Both the position numbers and the translations under genes were made by a program. 64,000 nucleotides of DNA from an uncultured Clostridia bacterium (GTDB lineage Bacteria; Bacillota; Clostridia; TANB77; CAG-465): positions 1 to 64,000 of the forward strand of contig CARYZD010000008.1 in assembly GCA_949106495.1 (NCBI GenBank), read 5' to 3'. Every line of letters starts with the position of its first letter. Position 1 is the stretch's first letter. Under the pieces are notes generated by a model that searched no databases, was not told the DNA's origin, and saw only the letters and a program-made list of their open reading frames with translations. Positions 1 through 7,320 of this stretch are shown in pieces.

Positions 1-18
1 TGTATCTTTTAAGATACA
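1..18. promoter_or_regulatory. perfect operator palindrome of the element repressor
   Basis: TGTATCTT-TT-AAGATACA is a perfect 8-bp inverted repeat with a 2-bp centre. The same palindrome recurs at 461-478, between the divergently oriented phage-type genes. It lies just beyond the stop codon of the Cro-like gene, so it may control a leftward transcript outside the window. The 2-bp loop is too tight for a terminator hairpin. That the 643-1065 repressor binds it is inferred. Confidence 0.6.
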
Positions 19-19
19 A

Positions 20-232
20 TTAGCTTAAAAAAATTTCCACTACTTCTGTATCTGTTAAATTGTATCTTTCTTTTATTATTTGAATTTCAGTTTGGGTGAA
101 TTCCGCCCCATTTGTATTGTTCTTTTTAGCTGATAATCTTTGTGGTGATAAATTTAAGGCTTTTGCTAATGCTTCATTATTATCACCATATAATGCCATT
201 TTTGAATTTAATAAATTAAGATTGACTTTCAC
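20..232 (-). CDS. small Cro-like HTH regulator of the integrated element
   Basis: The 70-residue protein looks like the small DNA-binding regulators found opposite the CI-type repressor in Firmicutes phages and ICEs. Residues about 16-36 (NNEALAKALNLSPQRLSAKKN) form a plausible helix-turn-helix, followed by a basic and acidic helical tail. I place the start at the GTG at 232-230. An upstream in-frame ATG at 250 lies inside the ribosome site itself: AAAGGGGTGAT directly precedes the GTG with about 5 bases of spacing. It overlaps the end of the upstream gene, so the two are co-transcribed leftward. Together with the rightward repressor gene at 643 it forms a divergent early/lysogeny-type switch. 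Its role as Cro or excision activator is inferred from position. Confidence 0.6.
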   Translation of the reverse strand: MKVNLNLLNSKMALYGDNNEALAKALNLSPQRLSAKKNNTNGAEFTQTEIQIIKERYNLTDTEVVEIFLS

Positions 233-434
233 ATTTATCACCCCTTTCAATGAATTTATTATTGTTATACTGCTTCATAATTTTTATTTCAACTTTATCA
301 TCAGGATATTTTGTTTTTGATTCCAAAATAAATTCTTGATGATTCTGTTGTAATTTTAAAATATAATTTTCAAATTCCTGTTCATCATCAAATTGAATTA
401 TTTGATAAATAGCTGCTGAAACTACCTTTTTCAC
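216..434 (-). CDS. small hypothetical protein, first leftward gene of the element
   Basis: This hydrophilic protein of about 72 residues begins KKVVSAAIYQIIQF and carries an acidic then mixed-charge helical stretch (DDEQEFENYILKLQQ). I do not recognise the family. The likely start is the GTG at 434, preceded by GGAAGGTGA with 5 bases of spacing. A GTG at 443 is also in frame but sits on top of that ribosome site. It is the first gene after the operator region at 450-640, and its 3' end overlaps the start of the Cro-like gene. Both should be under the same repressor-controlled promoter, whose operator is the palindrome at 461-478. Confidence 0.5.
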   Translation of the reverse strand: MKKVVSAAIYQIIQFDDEQEFENYILKLQQNHQEFILESKTKYPDDKVEIKIMKQYNNNKFIERGDKCESQS

Positions 435-460
435 TTCTTTCACCTTCCTTCAATTTGTTT

Positions 461-478
461 TGTATCTTGTAAGATACA
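461..478. promoter_or_regulatory. operator palindrome between divergent genes
   Basis: TGTATCTT-GT-AAGATACA is a perfect 8-bp inverted repeat identical in both arms to the palindrome at 1-18. It lies about 26 bp upstream of the leftward gene start, at promoter distance. Autogenous or divergent repression by the 643-1065 product is the likely role. Confidence 0.65.
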
Positions 479-580
479 CATATAATATATCAATATTTTT
501 TCTTTGTCAATACTTTTTGAAAAAAAAATTTTAAAATTCTTCAAAAAAACTTTCAAAATATGAATAAATATGCTAAAATT

Positions 581-620
581 AAGATACAAATAATTTTAGA
601 AATGTTAAATTTAAGATACA
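581..620. promoter_or_regulatory. two operator half-sites upstream of the repressor gene
   Basis: AAGATACA occurs at 581-588 and again at 613-620, 32 bp (about three helical turns) apart on the same face. Both have poorly matching left arms, so they are half-sites of the palindrome at 1-18 and 461-478. The second ends 22 bp before the repressor ATG. Weak autoregulatory sites would fit a CI-type circuit. Confidence 0.5.
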
Positions 621-642
621 ACATTTTAGAAAGGAACAAATT

Positions 643-1065
643 ATGAATAAAGAAATTAGTAAAAAAATAAAAGCTTATCGTGATGAACATGATTTATCAC
701 AAGCCGAATTTGGTAAATTGTGCTATGTTCAAAGGGCAGCTGTTAGCAAATGGGAAAAGGGTCAAGTAACTAATATGACACCCCAATCATTATTTGCAGT
801 TTCTGATTTAATTGGTGTTGACCCAAGAGAATTCTATTTTGATAATTGGGAAAATAAATACAATAACACTAATAAACTTGTAACAGAATCTAATATACTT
901 GATTCTGTTAAATCAGTATATGGCAAAGAAGCTAGTGACCTTTTAATTGATTATATTCAATTAAATGATTTGGGTAAAAAAAAACTGATTGAAAATGCAT
1001 CAGATTTAATATCAATGTCCAAATATACTTTTGAAGAAAAAGGGGATGAAAAAAGGGCATTATAA
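643..1065 (+). CDS. XRE-family HTH repressor of the integrated element
   Basis: The 140-residue protein has an N-terminal XRE-type helix-turn-helix (residues about 8-62, including SQAEFGKLCYVQRAAVSKWEKG) and a helical C-terminal part of unknown fold. It lacks a recognisable S24 peptidase/LexA-type domain, so induction by RecA-stimulated self-cleavage is unlikely. AGAAAGGAACAAATT precedes the ATG. It is divergent from the leftward genes across a 200-bp region containing TGTATCTT/AAGATACA operators. This is the arrangement of a phage or ICE immunity repressor. DNA target and induction signal are inferred. Confidence 0.8.
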   Translation: MNKEISKKIKAYRDEHDLSQAEFGKLCYVQRAAVSKWEKGQVTNMTPQSLFAVSDLIGVDPREFYFDNWENKYNNTNKLVTESNILDSVKSVYGKEASDLLIDYIQLNDLGKKKLIENASDLISMSKYTFEEKGDEKRAL

Positions 1066-1338
1066 TTCATTATGATTTTAGAAAAAATAAATAAAAAGTA
1101 CAATATGGGTTCAATGTAAAGGTTCAAAGTGAAACCCCAGTTTTTTCAATGCGGTTCAAAGTGGTTCAAGGTAATTTATACTTAATAATAAAATGATGAT
1201 TTCTTATTATTAAAATTTTAATGTTTTTATAAAAAATAAATAATAGTAAAACCACCTTGAACCTTGAACCTTAAAATTAAAAAATATTGATTTATCAATA
1301 GTTTGACTTGGTTCAAGGTTGATAAGAAAGGAAAAAAT
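1066..1338. repeat. cluster of seven GGTTCAAGG-type iterons
   Basis: This non-coding gap carries seven copies of a 9-bp motif (consensus GGTTCAAGG, with A/T variants). Four are direct, at 1108-1116, 1121-1129, 1153-1161 and 1163-1171. Two are inverted and overlapping, at 1255-1263 and 1262-1270. One direct copy is at 1310-1318. Spacing is irregular, and the last copy ends 20 bp before the start of the next gene. The arrangement resembles binding sites for an element-encoded replication, transfer or regulatory protein. No gene in the visible part is an obvious Rep or relaxase. Confidence 0.6.
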
Positions 1339-1662
1339 ATGAAATATTCAATAAAATATGGTGTAAATCCACCAACAAAAACATTTGAAATAAATGAATT
1401 GGAAGAAAATTTTTTTGATGTGTTATATTCCAAATTACCTGAAAATGTTAATAAACATATAAATTTAATTAGAATGGCAAATGGCACTTTAACTGTTGAT
1501 TGTAAAGGTTTTTTCATTGGAAAGATTAAGTTACAAGGAAATAAACACGATATGCTAATATTAACATCTTTATATGCTTCATATGTTGCTGATAATAATT
1601 TTATTGAACATATAGATAAATGGGTAAAATACATAAATGAATATATTATTAAAGATTTATAG
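1339..1662 (+). CDS. hypothetical protein of the integrated element
   Basis: The protein has 107 residues, is mixed alpha/beta in character and has no family I recognise. An upstream in-frame ATG at 1303 exists, but I choose the ATG at 1339: it is preceded by AAGAAAGGA, the same ribosome-site style as the two following genes, and the earlier ATG would run through the last GGTTCAAGG repeat. It is the first gene of a three-gene rightward operon (16-bp and 15-bp gaps) ending in the integrase, so it may be an accessory to excision or maintenance. That role is positional inference only. Confidence 0.55.
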   Translation: MKYSIKYGVNPPTKTFEINELEENFFDVLYSKLPENVNKHINLIRMANGTLTVDCKGFFIGKIKLQGNKHDMLILTSLYASYVADNNFIEHIDKWVKYINEYIIKDL

Positions 1663-1677
1663 AAAGGAAAATAAATA

Positions 1678-2067
1678 ATGTTTGGAAAGAAGAAAAATTC
1701 TATTATTAAAGTAATGCATTATGAAGGTTTAGATGGTTTTATTCAAGATTATCCATGTACCATAGAAATTAAAGATGATATTTTTGAAATAAAAAGAATT
1801 AAACCTGAAACAACTGTTAATTTATCAATTACACAAATTAAAAAAATAGAAACAATGGAAGAACCAAGATTTATGATGAAATACCATAATAATGATGGTA
1901 CAACAGATAAAGGGATTAAAAAATATTATTTGATTATAACATATATTTCAAAAAACAATGAAGAAAAATATATTGCTTTTTGGGGTACTATTTTTGAATA
2001 TAATAAATTTCTTGATTTACAAAACAAACAGTTAAATAATCAAAAATCTAATTCTTATAATTTATAG
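1678..2067 (+). CDS. hypothetical protein, possible PH-like beta domain
   Basis: This 129-residue protein starts MFGKKKNS. Its alternating hydrophobic strands (IEIKDDIFEIKRIKPE, LSITQIKKIETM, YYLIITYISKN, KYIAFWGT) suggest a bacterial PH-like beta barrel, as in short YokE/DUF304-style proteins. This is a fold impression, not a motif match. AGAAAGGAAAATAA precedes the ATG. It sits between the preceding unknown gene and the integrase with short gaps, so it is co-transcribed with the integrase. Function unknown. Confidence 0.5.
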   Translation: MFGKKKNSIIKVMHYEGLDGFIQDYPCTIEIKDDIFEIKRIKPETTVNLSITQIKKIETMEEPRFMMKYHNNDGTTDKGIKKYYLIITYISKNNEEKYIAFWGTIFEYNKFLDLQNKQLNNQKSNSYNL

Positions 2068-2081
2068 AAAGGAAGGTTTCA

Positions 2082-3110
2082 ATGAAAAATCCAAATGGTT
2101 ATGGTACAGTTGTCAAACTATCAGGTAACAGAAGAAAACCATATGCGGTAAGAAAAACAATTGGCTTTAATAAAAAAGGTCATCCAATATATCAACCAAT
2201 TGGTTATACAGAAACAAGAGAAGAAGGCATGGAAATGTTGGCACTATACAATCATGAACCATGGAATATTGACAGGGATAAAGTAACATTAAAAATGTTA
2301 TATGAAAAATGGAAAGAAGTTAAATCACCAACAGTTAATGAAGGAACTAGAAGGTCACTTCAATCAGCATATAAACATTGTAGTAAATATTATGATGTTG
2401 TTTATAGAAAATTAAGGTCTTTTGATATGCAAGACTGTATTGATAATTGTGGTTGCCAATATTCAACACAATGGGCAATTAAAAATCTTTTTGGACATCT
2501 TGACAGATTTGCATTTGAAATTGATATTATTAACAAAATGTATTCACTTATAACTACTGCACCACCTGTCCCTGATACAAAAAAAGAACCTTTTACAGAT
2601 GATGAAATTAAAACTATATATGAAAATAAAGATGATGAATGGATTGAAACATTGCTTTTGTATTTATTTACTGGTTTTAGACTTAATGAATTACTTTCAA
2701 TGGAATTAACAAAAATTGATTTGGATGCAGGATTTTTCAATGGTGGTTCAAAAAGTAAATCAGGTAAAGACAGATTCGTTCCAATTCATTCTTATATTCA
2801 ATATATTGTAGAAAAAAGAATGAAGAACAATAAAAAGTATTTGATTGAATGGGAAGGAAAAAAACTTTCCAAAAGTCAATATTATATTTTTTGGAATGAA
2901 ATGATGGAAAAATTAGAAATGAAACATACACCACATGAATGCAGACATACATTCAGAACAAAATTAGATTCAGCAAATGCAAATAAAAAATGTATTGATT
3001 TGATGATGGGTCATAAATCAAAAGATGTTGGTGAACGAACATATACACATAAAACATTTGAAGAATTAAAAGAAGCTATTGAACTCATAAAATTTGATTT
3101 TTGGGTTTGA
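2082..3110 (+). CDS. tyrosine-family site-specific integrase
   Basis: The 342-residue recombinase is presumed to integrate and excise the element. The N-terminus (residues 1-55, NGYGTVVKLSGNRRKPYAVR...) looks like an AP2-type arm-binding domain. A SAM-like core-binding domain follows to about residue 165, then the catalytic domain. Visible catalytic residues are the Arg of TGFRLNE (about 205), the HxxR of HECRHTFR, the second His of MGHKS and the nucleophile Tyr in ERTYTH. AGAAAGGAAGG precedes the ATG. It is the last gene of the element: a hairpin follows at once and the interrupted host gene resumes about 70 bp later. Length is slightly short for the family (usually 370-400) but all motifs are present, so it is likely active. 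Confidence 0.92.
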   Translation: MKNPNGYGTVVKLSGNRRKPYAVRKTIGFNKKGHPIYQPIGYTETREEGMEMLALYNHEPWNIDRDKVTLKMLYEKWKEVKSPTVNEGTRRSLQSAYKHCSKYYDVVYRKLRSFDMQDCIDNCGCQYSTQWAIKNLFGHLDRFAFEIDIINKMYSLITTAPPVPDTKKEPFTDDEIKTIYENKDDEWIETLLLYLFTGFRLNELLSMELTKIDLDAGFFNGGSKSKSGKDRFVPIHSYIQYIVEKRMKNNKKYLIEWEGKKLSKSQYYIFWNEMMEKLEMKHTPHECRHTFRTKLDSANANKKCIDLMMGHKSKDVGERTYTHKTFEELKEAIELIKFDFWV

Positions 3111-3135
3111 ACTAATAACAAATTAGTAACACAAA

Positions 3136-3171
3136 ATCGCTACATTACCTATTTATAAGTAATGTAGCGAT
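3136..3171 (+). terminator. hairpin at the right end of the element
   Basis: The 13-bp perfect stem (ATCGCTACATTAC and its complement, loop 3149-3158) lies 25 bp after the integrase stop. It probably terminates integrase transcription and shields the chromosome, and it lies close to the attachment site. No long T-run follows, so termination strength is uncertain. Confidence 0.55.
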
Positions 3172-3210
3172 GTTATGTTTATATTATATCATGATTTTTG
3201 GAAAGTTCAT
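3172..3210. other. approximate right attachment junction (attR)
   Basis: The interrupted reading frame loses family similarity within its last few codons (after LNELSKN), so the element-chromosome boundary lies about here. The exact core repeat cannot be defined because the left end is outside the window. Confidence 0.4.
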
Positions 3211-3652
3211 TTAATCCTTGTGTATCTGTATTAAGTAAAGATGCCATTTGATCTAAAAATGCTCCTGTACCTCCAGCACATGTTCCATTCATTCTTTGTT
3301 CAATAAATTTATCAAAATAAATTATTTTTGCATCTTCTCCTCCAAGCTCAATCACAACATCTGTTTCTGGTATATACTTTTCAACAGCCCTTTTGCAAGA
3401 AATAACCTCTTGTATAAAATTAATATCTAAAATTTTAGAAATCTCTAGTGCTCCTGAACCAGTAAGTGCCATTGTATATGAAGTATTTGGAAAGTCCTTA
3501 AGTAGTCTTTTTAAAACTTCATATATAGTATTTTTAGTATCTGAATGGTGTCTTGTATAATTTGTATATAAGTTTTCTAGCTTATCATTCATTACTACTA
3601 TTTTTACTGTAGTTGATCCAACATCTAATCCAACATGTAATACTTTTTTCAT
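3179..3652 (-). pseudogene. acyl-CoA dehydratase activase, 3'-truncated by the element
   Basis: This is the N-terminal 157 residues of a BadF/HgdC-type ATPase that activates 2-hydroxyacyl-CoA dehydratases by ATP-driven electron transfer. Visible are the ASKHA phosphate-1 motif GLDVGSTTVK (residues 8-17), the ELGGEDAK segment and the conserved NGTCAGGTGAFLDQMA region with the Cys that ligates the shared [4Fe-4S] cluster. Family members continue with a YPIASRCGVF-like segment and often over 1,000 further residues. Here the frame ends after four non-family residues, next to the integrase end. The rest of the gene should lie beyond the other end of the element. GAGGTGAAAAA precedes the ATG. Excision could restore the gene. 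Confidence 0.8.
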
Positions 3653-3832
3653 TTTTTCACCTCATATATTTCTCTATTTTTCGACATTAATATCATACCA
3701 TAAAGTAGTTAAATGTCAATAAACATTAAATTGCCAATTGTCACTAAAAGTTGAATTTGAGTTGATTCTATGGTATAATTCATTTGCGTTTAAAAGTTAT
3801 ATCTTATAAATAATTTTAAGAGAGGTGATATT

Positions 3833-4513
3833 ATGAATAAAAATGATAATATACTTAAATTTTATCTACTTGCAACTTCATTAAAGAACAAAATTAGACA
3901 AGGTTCAATTTACTGGAATGTTACTGCACCACGTAGAGAGAGTATTGCAGAACATGTTTATGATACATGTATACTTGCCATAGCAATTCATTCTGAATAT
4001 AATGTTAATGTTGACATTTCTAAAGTACTTAAGATGCTTGTAATACACGAATTAGAAGAAATAATAATTGGAGATATTACTCCATTTGATAATGTTACTT
4101 TAAAAGAAAAAGAAGAAATTGGAAAAAAAGCAGTAGCTGATATTGTTTCTTGTTTAGAAAAAAAAGAAAATTATATTAATCTTACTAATGAATTTAATGC
4201 AAGGGAAACTAAAGAAGCCATGTTTGCCCACTTATGTGATAAGCTTGATTTTGATTTACAAATGAAGTTATATACAGATATGGGCTATATTAAATTAGAT
4301 AAAAATAATACGTCGCCTGTATTTGAAAACGAATTTATAAAAAAACTAATTGAAAATGGAGCAACAAGCCCAAATGAAATTTTTTACAAATATGATTTGC
4401 CAAAATATAAAAAATCTTATAACTTTAGGGAAATATTAGATTATGCATATAAGCTAAATTTAGCTGAATTACTTGAATTATATTTAAATGAGAAAAAGGA
4501 TAATAGAGATTAA
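3833..4513 (+). CDS. HD-domain hydrolase of the YfbR/HDDC2 type
   Basis: The 226-residue protein resembles the COG1896 HD hydrolases that dephosphorylate deoxynucleoside monophosphates. The layout is right: an early His in ESIAEHVYDT (about residue 42), the metal-binding pair in VIHELEEIIIGDITPF (about 78-93) and the distal Asp in HLCDKLDFD (about 142). The central pair reads His-Glu instead of His-Asp, an unusual change in a metal ligand. The C-terminal 70 residues are longer than in minimal members. AAGAGAGGTGATATT precedes the ATG. It is a single-gene unit, convergent with cwlD across a shared terminator. Substrate and activity are inferred from the family. Confidence 0.75.
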   Translation: MNKNDNILKFYLLATSLKNKIRQGSIYWNVTAPRRESIAEHVYDTCILAIAIHSEYNVNVDISKVLKMLVIHELEEIIIGDITPFDNVTLKEKEEIGKKAVADIVSCLEKKENYINLTNEFNARETKEAMFAHLCDKLDFDLQMKLYTDMGYIKLDKNNTSPVFENEFIKKLIENGATSPNEIFYKYDLPKYKKSYNFREILDYAYKLNLAELLELYLNEKKDNRD

Positions 4514-4527
4514 TCTATTATCCTTTT
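4494..4527. terminator. bidirectional terminator
   Basis: AAAAGGATAATAGA pairs with TCTATTATCCTTTT around a 6-base loop, with A-tract and T-tract on opposite sides. It serves both the HD hydrolase and the convergent cwlD gene and overlaps both stop regions. Confidence 0.8.
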
Positions 4528-5239
4528 AATTTTTGAAATAATTCTGTATTCCAATATATATTCCCCATGCAAGATTTTCTTGATAAGAATCTTCCTCTAA
4601 CTTTTTAGCTTCTATTTCATTAGAAAGGAAACCACATTCTACTGTTACAGTTGGATTAGATACATTATCCATAATATATATTCCTTTTAATGGAAGAGAA
4701 ACTCTATTATTAGGAGTAAAAATAGAATTATTAAGACCTTCTTGTATACAATTTGCAAGTTTTACACTTTCTTCATTTCCTTCTTGATAAAAAGTTTGCC
4801 ATCCAGAATATTTATTTTCTGGATATTTATTTAAATGAATTGAAACAAAAATATCCACATCTTCTTGATTACCAATGGAAACTCTATTTTTTATATCACT
4901 AACCTTTTTTTTACTTAAGGGAGCGTTGTTATCTGAATAAATTCCATTTTCATCACTTCTTGTTAAATATACAATACCCCCACTTTGTTCTATTAAAGCT
5001 TGTAATTTAAATGCAATTTTTAAGTTTATAGCCTCTTCAGTTGTTCCATATACGCCTACTGCTCCTTCATCTGGTTTACCATGCCCTGCATCTATTACAA
5101 CTACTCTTGATGTCACAGCTGTAGAATTAGTAGATATTGTTACCTCACTTTTTTTACGTACTGACAAAATATTTACTATTGCAAATGAATAAATGATAAA
5201 AATTATACTTGCAATTAAATATTGTAAATTCTTTTTCAA
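4526..5239 (-). CDS. cwlD: N-acetylmuramoyl-L-alanine amidase, CwlD type
   Basis: The 237-residue Amidase_3 enzyme cleaves the amide bond between MurNAc and peptide. CwlD does this in the spore cortex as the first step to muramic-delta-lactam. Residues 7-27 are an N-terminal membrane anchor or signal. Zinc ligands are seen in VVIDAGHGKPDEGA (His, then the Glu of TTEEAINL) and in VSIHLN. The catalytic Glu is in TVTVECGFLSN near the C-terminus. Length and order fit CwlD (B. subtilis 237 residues). It is a clear pointer to sporulation capacity, or to sporulating ancestry. It lies 61 bp downstream of the sigma-factor gene in the same direction, so read-through is possible. Confidence 0.85.
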   Translation of the reverse strand: MKKNLQYLIASIIFIIYSFAIVNILSVRKKSEVTISTNSTAVTSRVVVIDAGHGKPDEGAVGVYGTTEEAINLKIAFKLQALIEQSGGIVYLTRSDENGIYSDNNAPLSKKKVSDIKNRVSIGNQEDVDIFVSIHLNKYPENKYSGWQTFYQEGNEESVKLANCIQEGLNNSIFTPNNRVSLPLKGIYIMDNVSNPTVTVECGFLSNEIEAKKLEEDSYQENLAWGIYIGIQNYFKN

Positions 5240-5300
5240 ATAATCACCTAATACATTTTATGAATGTATATACAAAAAATTCTATAAAATATAAATATTC

Positions 5301-5822
5301 TTATTGATTTTCATATCTATTTCTTATTTTCTCTTTTATTCTTAATATTTTCATTCTAATTGTTCCTTCTCTTATATTAAGAACATTACTAATTTCACTG
5401 ATGTTAAAATCTTGAGAAAATCTCATAATCATGATAGCTTTTTCTTCATTTGTTAAAAAATCTATCATATCAAAAAAATCTTGGTTTCTTTCCATTTTAT
5501 AATATTCATCACTATCATCTTCAACTCTCTCAATTGCAGTATCATCAAAATATAATATTGAAGCATTGTTATCACTAATAATATCATTGCAATTATTAAT
5601 TAGTATTTTAACTACCCATGTTTTAAAATAACTTTCATTTTTTAAAGTCCATATATCTTTATATACACAAAATAAAGTTTCTTGAACAGCATCCTCTACG
5701 TCTGCCTCAATTTTTAGTCTAGATTTTGCAATCGCATATAATTCTTTCTTATATGTTTCAACTAACGAATTAAAAGCACCTACGTCTCCACATTGTGCTA
5801 ACCTAACTATATTATTTTCCAT
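5301..5822 (-). CDS. ECF-type RNA polymerase sigma factor
   Basis: The 173-residue sigma-70 family protein has only regions 2 and 4. Region 2 (residues about 8-75) contains DVEDAVQETLFCVYKDI, the core-polymerase and -10 binding helix. Region 4 (about 112-165) contains TNEEKAIMIMRF and the helix-turn-helix NISEISNVLNIREGTIRMKI. The linker is acidic (ERVEDDSDEYYKME). No anti-sigma factor is adjacent with certainty. The upstream membrane protein is separated by a strong terminator, and cwlD follows 61 bp downstream. Targets are unknown. Confidence 0.85.
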   Translation of the reverse strand: MENNIVRLAQCGDVGAFNSLVETYKKELYAIAKSRLKIEADVEDAVQETLFCVYKDIWTLKNESYFKTWVVKILINNCNDIISDNNASILYFDDTAIERVEDDSDEYYKMERNQDFFDMIDFLTNEEKAIMIMRFSQDFNISEISNVLNIREGTIRMKILRIKEKIRNRYENQ

Positions 5823-5858
5823 GTATCTATCCTCTTATTTAAAATTATATCACAAAAA

Positions 5859-5886
5859 GGGATTTAGTTAAATAATACTAAATCCC
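5859..5886 (-). terminator. Rho-independent terminator
   Basis: Read on the minus strand, a 10-bp stem (GGGATTTAGT with ACTAAATCCC, 8-base loop) is followed by TTTTT. It ends the 5897-6652 transcript and separates it from the sigma factor. Confidence 0.8.
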
Positions 5887-5896
5887 GTGCAACAAC

Positions 5897-6652
5897 TTAT
5901 TCTTTTTGACTATTATTAATATAAGTATTAATATAATTTTGTAATGATTCAAATTCACCTGTCTTATTGTTCATAACCTTCAAAGTATCAACTTGTAAGC
6001 TTTGTGCACTAATTCTACTTGAATAATTTACATCAACTTTTCTAAGCCCAACATCTAATCCTATTATTTCATATTTATCATCATTTTCTTTTAAATATAT
6101 TAAATATGTATAACCTTCTTCTATTTTAATATCATCAGATATTGTAATATCGATATAAGTATTATCTAAATCAATATTTTTACCTGCTTGTTCACGTAAA
6201 TATCTACGTTTTTCATTGGCACTTTCTGGTTGAGTTTCTTCCCAATCAGACATTTTCATAACTCCACCATTTTTCATGTATTCTACTACTTGTCCTGGTT
6301 TTAAGTCTCCTCTTAATGTTTGATTAATTAAAATTTTTCCTGTTGTTATACCAAATAATCCTTTTTCAGGAGTGGCGCCGTCTAATGATATAACAGAAGC
6401 AATAACAATATTATCTGCCTCTTTTCCTATATTTTCAGGATTATATTCTTCTTTTAAACATAAGTCCACATTACAGCTACTAGTATTTGCTAACATTTCA
6501 TCAGTAATATATGAACTAACTCCATATGTTCTGTCTAAATCATAATCCTCACTACCTAAATTTAGACTGTATAGTCCATATCCAATTCCTAGAAGTGTTA
6601 ACACTCCTAATACAGCAAACAAAAATATAAGCATAGTTTTTTTCTTTAACAT
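5897..6652 (-). CDS. membrane-anchored extracytoplasmic protein, unknown
   Basis: In this 251-residue protein, residues 1-6 are basic (MLKKKT) and 7-29 form one membrane segment (LIFLFAVLGVLTLLGIGYGL). The rest is polar and probably outside the cell. It contains the segments SSCNVDLCLKEEYNPENIGK, with two Cys, and VIASVISLDGATPEKGLFG. I do not recognise a named family. It is preceded by about 170 bp of very AT-rich non-coding DNA and closed by a terminator, so it is a monocistronic unit. Confidence 0.65.
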   Translation of the reverse strand: MLKKKTMLIFLFAVLGVLTLLGIGYGLYSLNLGSEDYDLDRTYGVSSYITDEMLANTSSCNVDLCLKEEYNPENIGKEADNIVIASVISLDGATPEKGLFGITTGKILINQTLRGDLKPGQVVEYMKNGGVMKMSDWEETQPESANEKRRYLREQAGKNIDLDNTYIDITISDDIKIEEGYTYLIYLKENDDKYEIIGLDVGLRKVDVNYSSRISAQSLQVDTLKVMNNKTGEFESLQNYINTYINNSQKE

Positions 6653-6771
6653 AAAATTTTCCCCCTATATAATTGTACTACATCTAAAGCTACGTTTTTT
6701 TCAACATTGAATTTGCATCTATTATATAGACTCCAAAAATTAACATTTTGTCACATAAAATTAAAAAAAAC

Positions 6772-6803
6772 TTAAAAATTTTTAAAATTTCTAAGTTTTT
6801 TTA
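6772..6803 (-). terminator. AT-rich terminator after the Nudix gene
   Basis: On the minus strand AAACTTAGAAATTTT can pair with AAAATTTTTAAGTTT, followed by a run of T. It ends the three-gene operon 9015 to 6820. The stem is all A-T apart from two G-C pairs. Confidence 0.5.
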
Positions 6804-6819
6804 CAAATTTATACATTTT

Positions 6820-7305
6820 TTATATAATTCTATCATCCTTTATAATTAAATGTTTAATACTTTTATTATTAAAATCTAATTCATTTTTAATAAATTCTGG
6901 CTTAAAATTATTAAGTTCTCCTATTTTCTTCCACTCAAATTTTAAATTTACATTCTCGTCTTTATCTTTTTCTACTAATTCAAAGTCTTGAGCTATAACA
7001 TTATTTATAGGTTTTAATAAATAATAAAATCCTAATTCATGAAAATTTCCTAAATTTCCTTTAAAAAAGTTTTCTGTTATATATAATAGTCTTTCAATCT
7101 TTACATCAATATTAGTTTCTTCTCTAAATTCTCTAATAATAGCATCCTTTGTATCCTCCATAAGTTCTACATGTCCTCCCGGGAAACAATAAAAATCATT
7201 ATTATTAATTTTCACTGTAAGAATTCTATTATCTACTAAAAGTATTCCAGAAACTCTAAATTTAAATTTAAACTTTTCTGTAGATATACTAATATCATTA
7301 TTCAT
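6820..7305 (-). CDS. Nudix hydrolase
   Basis: The 161-residue enzyme carries a complete Nudix box, from GGHVELMEDTKDAIIREF to REETNIDV (residues about 42-67). The box has its catalytic Glu residues and hydrolyses a nucleoside diphosphate linked to another group. The C-terminal 60 residues are poorly conserved and give no substrate hint. It is the last gene of an operon with a MoaA-like radical SAM protein (15 bp upstream) and a nucleotidyltransferase. A role in making or removing a modified nucleotide, or in cleaning up a by-product, is inference. Start ATG is preceded by TAAGGAGATAGATA. Confidence 0.85.
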   Translation of the reverse strand: MNNDISISTEKFKFKFRVSGILLVDNRILTVKINNNDFYCFPGGHVELMEDTKDAIIREFREETNIDVKIERLLYITENFFKGNLGNFHELGFYYLLKPINNVIAQDFELVEKDKDENVNLKFEWKKIGELNNFKPEFIKNELDFNNKSIKHLIIKDDRII

Positions 7306-7320
7306 TATCTATCTCCTTAA

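Noticed and set aside
1227..1634. Minus-strand ORF opposite the element gene at 1339
   Set aside because: Shadow frame: hydrophobic low-complexity product, no ribosome site, fully antisense to a better-supported gene.
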